Of a stretch of DNA of 11,987 nt, positions 4,980 through 11,987 are shown one piece after another; position 1 is the stretch's first letter; the number at the start of each line of letters is the position of its first letter. Below the pieces are notes generated by a model. The model did no database searches, was not told the DNA's origin, and worked only from the letters and a program-made list of their open reading frames with translations. Source of the stretch: Stenotrophomonas sp. (GTDB lineage Bacteria > Pseudomonadota > Gammaproteobacteria > Xanthomonadales > Xanthomonadaceae); NCBI GenBank assembly GCA_003510825.1, contig DOKO01000432.1, positions 1 to 11,987 on the forward strand, in the 5' to 3' direction. Made by a program: the position numbers and the translations under genes.

Positions 4980-6107
4980 GTGACCCAAGCCGCAATCCTC
5001 GTCCTCGAAGACGGCACCGTATTCGAGGGCGAATCCGTAGGCGCGCCCGGCCTGTCCGTCGGTGAGGTGGTGTTCAACACCGCCATGACCGGTTACCAGG
5101 AAGTGTTGACCGACCCGTCCTACGCCCGGCAGATGGTCACGCTGACCTATCCGCATATCGGCAACACCGGCATGACCGACCAGGACAATGAAGCGTCCAA
5201 GGTGTGGTCGGCCGGTCTGATCGTGCGCGACGTGCCGCGCCGTCCCAGCAACTGGCGCAGCCAGGTATCGCTGCAGGACTGGCTGATCCAGCGTGGCGTG
5301 GTCGCCATCGCTGGCATCGACACCCGCAAGCTGACCCGCATCCTGCGCGAGAAGGGCGCGCAGAACGGTGCGCTGATGGCCGGCGACATCGACGTGGAAA
5401 AGGCATTGGAAGCCGCCCGCAAGTTCCCGGGGCTGAAGGGCATGGATCTGGCCAAGGTCGTCACTACCGAGAAGACCTACACCTGGACCGAAGGCCAGCT
5501 GGACCTGGACGCCAACGCGTTCGTCAGCGTGCCGGCCAAGTTCAAGGTCGTGGCCTACGACTTCGGCGTGAAGACCAACATCCTGCGCATGCTCGCCGAG
5601 CGCGGCTGCGAAGTGACCGTGGTGCCGGCGCAGACCCCGGCTGCCGAGGTGCTGGCGCTGAAGCCGGACGGCGTGTTCCTGTCCAACGGCCCGGGTGACC
5701 CGGAACCGTGCGACTACGCCATCGAAGCGATCAAGACCTTCATCGACGTGAAGATCCCGACCTTCGGCATCTGCCTGGGCCACCAGCTGCTGGGCCTGGC
5801 CTCGGGCGCCAAGACCATGAAGATGGGCCACGGCCACCACGGTGCCAACCACCCGGTGCAGGACCTGGACGACGGCCGGGTGATGATCACCTCGCAGAAC
5901 CACGGCTTCGCGGTCGACGAATCGACCCTGCCGGCGACCCTGCGCGTGACCCACCGTTCGCTGTTCGACGGCACCAACCAGGGCATCGCCCGCACCGACG
6001 TGCCGGCGTTCTCGTTCCAGGGTCACCCGGAAGCGTCGCCTGGCCCGACCGACGTGGGTCCGCTGTTCGACCGCTTCGTGGCCCTGATGGAACAGAGCAA
6101 GGCGTGA
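4980..6107 (+). CDS. carA: Carbamoyl-phosphate synthase small (glutaminase) subunit
   Basis: Releases ammonia from glutamine and passes it to CarB for carbamoyl phosphate synthesis. The protein has 375 residues: an N-terminal CarA domain (about 1-150) and a class I glutamine amidotransferase domain (about 187-372). The catalytic triad is complete: Cys265 in TFGICLGHQLL, and His349 and Glu351 in FQGHPEASPGP. SNGPGDPEPC (235-244) is also present. The GTG at 4980 is chosen because it yields the standard N-terminus (M)TQAAILVLEDGTVFEGE, with AGTGAG just upstream. An in-frame GTG at 4926 would add 18 residues, and both sit in the same 11 bp context GATTTCCGTGA. Probably transcribed from its own promoter upstream, past the leader hairpin. 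Confidence 0.97.
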   Translation: MTQAAILVLEDGTVFEGESVGAPGLSVGEVVFNTAMTGYQEVLTDPSYARQMVTLTYPHIGNTGMTDQDNEASKVWSAGLIVRDVPRRPSNWRSQVSLQDWLIQRGVVAIAGIDTRKLTRILREKGAQNGALMAGDIDVEKALEAARKFPGLKGMDLAKVVTTEKTYTWTEGQLDLDANAFVSVPAKFKVVAYDFGVKTNILRMLAERGCEVTVVPAQTPAAEVLALKPDGVFLSNGPGDPEPCDYAIEAIKTFIDVKIPTFGICLGHQLLGLASGAKTMKMGHGHHGANHPVQDLDDGRVMITSQNHGFAVDESTLPATLRVTHRSLFDGTNQGIARTDVPAFSFQGHPEASPGPTDVGPLFDRFVALMEQSKA

Positions 6108-6113
6108 TCAGTT

Positions 6114-6135
6114 CGCCGCCGGCTTGCCGGTGGCG
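6114..6135 (+). other. Stable hairpin just after the carA stop
   Basis: CGCCGCCGGC-TT-GCCGGTGGCG forms a 10 bp stem (one G-T pair) 6 bp after the carA stop. No T-run follows, so it is more likely an mRNA-stability or spacing element than a full terminator between carA and carB. Confidence 0.45.
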
Positions 6136-6181
6136 TCGCGATGGACCGTAAGCCCCCGCATCGCTGCTGCCCCTGGCGCGG

Positions 6182-6238
6182 CGCTGCGGATCAAGATTCC
6201 TGATCGACAGCGTGCGATCACCCCCCTTGTCACGCTGT
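6182..6238 (+). promoter_or_regulatory. Two mutually exclusive hairpins before carB
   Basis: Hairpin A pairs CGCTG (6182-6186) with CAGCG (6208-6212) and GATCA (6189-6193) with TGATC (6201-6205). Hairpin B pairs ACAGCGTG (6207-6214) with CACGCTGT (6231-6238) around a C-rich loop. Both use CAGCG, so only one can form. B ends 18 nt before the carB ATG and has no T-run. The rest of the 149 bp gap holds the 6114-6135 hairpin and a possible 20-codon ORF (6141-6203); I see no tRNA. A regulatory role is inference. Confidence 0.3.
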
Positions 6239-6256
6239 ACTGACTTAGAGAAGAAA

Positions 6257-9495
<3,239 letters not shown>

Positions 9496-9499
<4 letters not shown>

Positions 9500-9972
9500 G
9501 AGCCCCCATCACGATGAAGGGCGCGCAGAAGCTGCGCGATGAACTGGATCACCTGAAGTCGGTCAAGCGCCCGAAGGTGATCGCCGCGATCGCTGAAGCG
9601 CGTGAGCACGGCGACCTGAAGGAAAACGCCGAGTACCACGCCGCGCGCGAAGAGCAGGGCTTCATCGAAGGCCGCATCAAGCAGCTGGAAGGCGAGCTCT
9701 CGCACGCTGAGATCATCGACGTGAGCAAGCTCAATGCCGGCTCCAAGGTGGTGTTCGGCGCCAGCGTGACCCTGGCCGACGTGGAAACCGACGAAGAGAA
9801 GAAGTACCAGATCGTCGGTGACCTGGAAGCGGACATCAAGCTGGGCCTGATCGCCATTTCCTCGCCGGTGGCGCGCGCGATGATCGGCAAGCTGGAAGGC
9901 GATTCGATCGTGATCGACGCCCCGGCCGGCCAGCGCGAGTACGAGATCGTCAGCGTCAGCTACGTGGCCTGA
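9496..9972 (+). CDS. greA: Transcription elongation factor GreA
   Basis: Binds RNA polymerase in the secondary channel and stimulates cleavage of backtracked transcripts. It has 158 residues, the same length as the E. coli protein. The N-terminal coiled-coil domain (about 1-75) carries the tip acids Asp40 and Glu43 within AREHGDLKENAEYHAAREEQ, and the C-terminal FKBP-like domain (about 80-158) contains SPVARAMIGKLEGD. The ATG overlaps the carB stop (ATGA), and AAGGAG at 9482-9487 inside carB is a good ribosome binding site. A separate promoter inside carB cannot be excluded. Confidence 0.98.
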
Positions 9973-9976
9973 CCGG

Positions 9977-10894
9977 GTGGCAACGGCGACCCTGTTGTTG
10001 CCGGCACGCAGCCGCTTTGCAGTGGCTGCACTGCCAGACGAGGTGGCGCGCGCCCTGGGCCGCGCCACCGCCGTGCAGCGGGATGCGGGTGAACGCGCCC
10101 AGCTGCAGCGCCACTTCACCGTGGCCGCGCCGCACTGGCCGGTCGCCGCACTGACCCGCCAGCGCGATGTCGGCGATGCCGCCGGAGCATGCTGGCTGCG
10201 CGCCGATCCGGCCTGCATGGTGCCGGACATGCACGGTGCGCGGATGATGGGCCACGGCGAGACGCTGCGGCCGACCCTGGCCGACAGCCTTGCGCTGCTG
10301 CCGGTGCTGCAGCCGTTGTTCGCCGATGCCGGCTTCGTGCTGGATGCGCCGGACCCGGCGCGCTGGTACCTGCGCCTGCCGATCGACATCGACCTGCCGA
10401 CCTTCGACAGTCCTGACGACGTGCTGGGCGACGACCTGTTCTCGCACCTGCCCGAAGGCGAGGCCGGGCGTCCCTGGCGAGCCTTGATGACCGAAGCGCA
10501 GGTGCTGCTGCACAACCATTCGTGGAACCAGCAGCGTGCCGCGCAGGGCCAGCAGCCGATCAATTCCCTGTGGTTCTGGGGCGGCGGCGTGATGCCGGTG
10601 TCTGTGACCACGCAGCACGTGCAGGTGCGCAGCCGCGATGCCCTGCTGCAGGGACTGGCCCAGGCCGCCGGCGTATCGGTGGATGGCGAGCAGTCCGTCG
10701 ATGCCCTGGTCGACCTGCGCCAGCTGCGTTCGCTGCAGCAGCTGGGCAACGATGCCATCCGCCCGCTGCTGGTGGCCTTGCAGCGCGGTGAGCTGCAGCG
10801 CCTGGTGCTGGATTTCGAAGACGGCCTGCAGTTCCAGCTGGACAAGCGCCAGCGCTGGCAGTTCTGGAAAAAGCCCCGCCAGCTGCACGACTGA
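9977..10894 (+). CDS. rpfE: RpfE-type regulatory protein (phosphoglycerate-mutase-like family)
   Basis: A 305-residue protein of the RpfE type, a proteobacterial family usually found beside greA or recJ and often labelled phosphoglycerate mutase-like. Recognisable segments are DPACMVPDMHGARMMGHG (77-94), LLHNHSWNQQR (177-187) and the hallmark GQQPINSLWFWGGGVMP (191-207). I see no membrane helix or signal peptide. In Xanthomonas, rpfE was found with the rpf genes that control virulence factors, but its biochemical function is not established, and any catalytic role here is unproven. The start is GTG, 4 nt after the greA stop, with only a weak CCGGG-like upstream signal, so translation probably depends on coupling to greA. 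The downstream neighbour is a convergent DUF1176 gene, not recJ. Confidence 0.85.
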   Translation: MATATLLLPARSRFAVAALPDEVARALGRATAVQRDAGERAQLQRHFTVAAPHWPVAALTRQRDVGDAAGACWLRADPACMVPDMHGARMMGHGETLRPTLADSLALLPVLQPLFADAGFVLDAPDPARWYLRLPIDIDLPTFDSPDDVLGDDLFSHLPEGEAGRPWRALMTEAQVLLHNHSWNQQRAAQGQQPINSLWFWGGGVMPVSVTTQHVQVRSRDALLQGLAQAAGVSVDGEQSVDALVDLRQLRSLQQLGNDAIRPLLVALQRGELQRLVLDFEDGLQFQLDKRQRWQFWKKPRQLHD

Positions 10895-10910
10895 GCGGGG
10901 TCGGAGGAGC

Positions 10911-10949
10911 GGGGTCGGATCCCGTTGCTGCGCAACGGGCTCTGACCCC
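10911..10949 (+). repeat. 39 bp GGGGTC...GACCCC palindromic repeat, copy 3
   Basis: Both 13-base ends are identical to copy 1 (4660-4698), but the inner stem is GTTGC-TGC-GCAAC where copy 1 has TTTCC-AAC-GGAAA. The stem changes are compensatory, so the structure is kept. Just before it, AGCGGGGTCGGA (10894-10905) repeats the head of the unit at a 14 bp period, a partial duplication. Confidence 0.75.
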
Positions 10950-10953
10950 AGAT

Positions 10954-10977
10954 GTGTCGACCAAGGTCGACACCTAC
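10954..10977 (-). repeat. SMAG-type GTAG hairpin
   Basis: On the minus strand: GTAG, then GTGTCGACC-TT-GGTCGACAC, a perfect 9 bp stem. It is in the same orientation as the next element and lies 4 bp after copy 3 of the 39 bp repeat. Confidence 0.75.
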
Positions 10978-10985
10978 CAGAAGCC

Positions 10986-11010
10986 GTGCCGACCAACGGT
11001 CGGCACCCAC
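10986..11010 (-). repeat. SMAG-like hairpin with a GTGG head
   Basis: On the minus strand: GTGG, then GTGCCGACC-GTT-GGTCGGCAC, a perfect 9 bp stem. The head differs from GTAG by one base. It is in tandem with the 10954-10977 element, 8 bp apart. Confidence 0.65.
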
Positions 11011-11049
11011 CAACCCACGGATAGCCCGCGGTTGCTGTTGCTTCGGCAG

Positions 11050-11070
11050 GTGCAGGGCGCAGCCCTGCAC
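11050..11070 (-). terminator. Hairpin just after the DUF1176 stop
   Basis: GTGCAGGGC with GCCCTGCAC forms a perfect 9 bp stem with a 3-base loop, 4 bp after the stop of the minus-strand DUF1176 gene. There is no T-run, so it is a possible weak terminator or 3'-end stabiliser. Confidence 0.45.
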
Positions 11071-11074
11071 ACAA

Positions 11075-11987
11075 TCACTTCACCGTGCTGACCACCGTCG
11101 GCAGCTGCCAATGCCCACCCGCCACGCCGCGGCACTGGCCGGTGGTGAACTCGCTGCTCTTCACGAAACGCGCGCCATCCCAGGTCCAGTCGTGGCCCGA
11201 GAAGCAGTCGCCAATCCCGCGCCCACGGAAGCGCCCGCGCAGCGTGACGTCATCGCGATCAAAGTCCTCCGCGTCGGAGGTCACGAACTTCGCCTGGTAC
11301 GGCGCTTTGTCCTGCACCACCCAGTAGCCGCTGCTGAAGTTGTAGGCCCCCATGAAGCAGCTGGTGCTGGCAAGCACGTGCCCGGTGTCCAGTCGCTGGA
11401 TTTCGATCTCATCCTGCTCGCCCTCGCTCAGGCGTGTGCACTCGTCGGCGTTCGGCAGGCTGGCGATCATCGCCTTGCGCAGCGACGGCACCTTGGCCAA
11501 CGCCGCATCCGTAGCGCGCGGCGCCACCAGTTTGCCGCGCACGATCACCGGTACCGGCAGCGCCGCCGGCACGCTTGCTTCGGCCTTGTCGCCGCGCCGC
11601 ACCAGCGCGCCGGGCGTACCCAGCCGGCCCTGCGCCTCATCCATCTTCAGCAGCACGGCCGTAGCGCCGCTGTCCGAGATCGGCCACGCCTTGCCCTTGC
11701 CATCGACGATCTCGATGCGCGCCTTGCGGGGCAGGGCGGCGAGCAGAGCATCGGTCTGCGCCTGCTTCAACAGCACCTTTTCCGCTTCTCCGGTGTCCTG
11801 CACCGGGCCCAGATCCTTGCCATTCAGGCGCAGGCGCAGCGCACCGGTCGGCGACGGGTCATCGCCTTCGCCGTTGCGCAGGCGCGCGATCACCGGCGCG
11901 TCGGGGCCGCCCGCACGTTCCAGCATCAGGCTCAGCAGGTTGGCGGGCTCTTCCGGGCTGTAACCCGCGGCGCGGCAGGTGCGGGTG
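11075..11987 (-). CDS. DUF1176 domain protein (5' part outside window)
   Basis: About 303 codons are visible and the frame stays open through the right edge. The in-frame ATG at 11926 is internal, because the upstream codons read TRTCRAAGYSPEEP, matching the CRAAGY hallmark of DUF1176 proteins. Other family features are SCFMGAYNFSSGYWV, RGRGIGDCFSG, WTWDGARFV and the C-terminal TGQCRGVAGGHWQLP. Five cysteines are visible, which fits disulfides in an exported protein; the family is usually secreted, but the signal peptide would lie outside the window. Function unknown. Convergent with rpfE. Confidence 0.85.
   Translation of the reverse strand, partial: TRTCRAAGYSPEEPANLLSLMLERAGGPDAPVIARLRNGEGDDPSPTGALRLRLNGKDLGPVQDTGEAEKVLLKQAQTDALLAALPRKARIEIVDGKGKAWPISDSGATAVLLKMDEAQGRLGTPGALVRRGDKAEASVPAALPVPVIVRGKLVAPRATDAALAKVPSLRKAMIASLPNADECTRLSEGEQDEIEIQRLDTGHVLASTSCFMGAYNFSSGYWVVQDKAPYQAKFVTSDAEDFDRDDVTLRGRFRGRGIGDCFSGHDWTWDGARFVKSSEFTTGQCRGVAGGHWQLPTVVSTVK

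Noticed and set aside
6212..6256. N-terminal extension of CarB from GTG 6212
   Set aside because: The added residues do not resemble CarB, and ATG 6257 gives the family's standard start; the GTG lies within an intergenic hairpin.
6108..6256. Search for a tRNA or small RNA gene in the carA-carB gap
   Set aside because: No cloverleaf, T-loop or anticodon arm pattern is visible; only the hairpins described.

Overview
The window looks like chromosomal DNA from a Stenotrophomonas species, probably of the S. maltophilia complex, or a very close Xanthomonadaceae relative. The DNA is uniformly GC-rich. The dapB-carA-carB-greA-rpfE order is the one I know from xanthomonads, where rpfE lies next to the rpf/recJ region. 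The intergenic gaps carry short palindromes headed by GTAG, the hallmark of the SMAG repeat family of S. maltophilia. I see no insertion sequence, prophage, CRISPR array, rRNA or tRNA. Most of the window is core housekeeping DNA, and the unexplained material lies in the gaps between genes.

Layout, left to right. A crotonase-family gene, probably the methylglutaconyl-CoA hydratase liuC of leucine catabolism, runs off the left edge on the minus strand. It is divergent from a three-gene ferrous-iron operon on the plus strand: feoA, feoB, and a small one-helix protein with a CxxCxxC tail. The 119 bp between them holds two perfect hyphenated palindromes, a -10 candidate for each direction, and a possible Fur site. 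The iron operon converges on a minus-strand short-chain dehydrogenase. Two facing SMAG hairpins fill the gap, and both genes end inside the GTAG heads. The dehydrogenase is divergent from dapB (lysine and diaminopimelate synthesis). A 325 bp gap follows, holding a pair of inverted 39 bp repeats, promoter candidates and an attenuator-like hairpin with a T-run. Then come carA and carB (carbamoyl phosphate for arginine and pyrimidines), greA (transcript cleavage factor) and rpfE. The carA-carB gap of 149 bp can form two mutually exclusive hairpins. carB-greA-rpfE are tightly packed (4 nt overlap, then a 4 nt gap). A 180 bp repeat-rich gap separates rpfE from a convergent DUF1176 gene that runs off the right edge.

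How the genes fit together. FeoA and FeoB import Fe2+, and the Cys-rich third protein is a plausible accessory. CarA releases ammonia from glutamine and CarB turns it into carbamoyl phosphate. The CarB C-terminal domain keeps the residues expected for UMP feedback. dapB, carAB and greA form a conserved neighbourhood without a shared pathway.

I found no clearly new defence or mobile system. The points most worth a second look are the twin operators between liuC and feoA, the SMAG pair that supplies both stop codons, the 39 bp repeat family with compensatory stem changes, the carA leader hairpin, and the switch-like carA-carB spacer with a 20-codon ORF.
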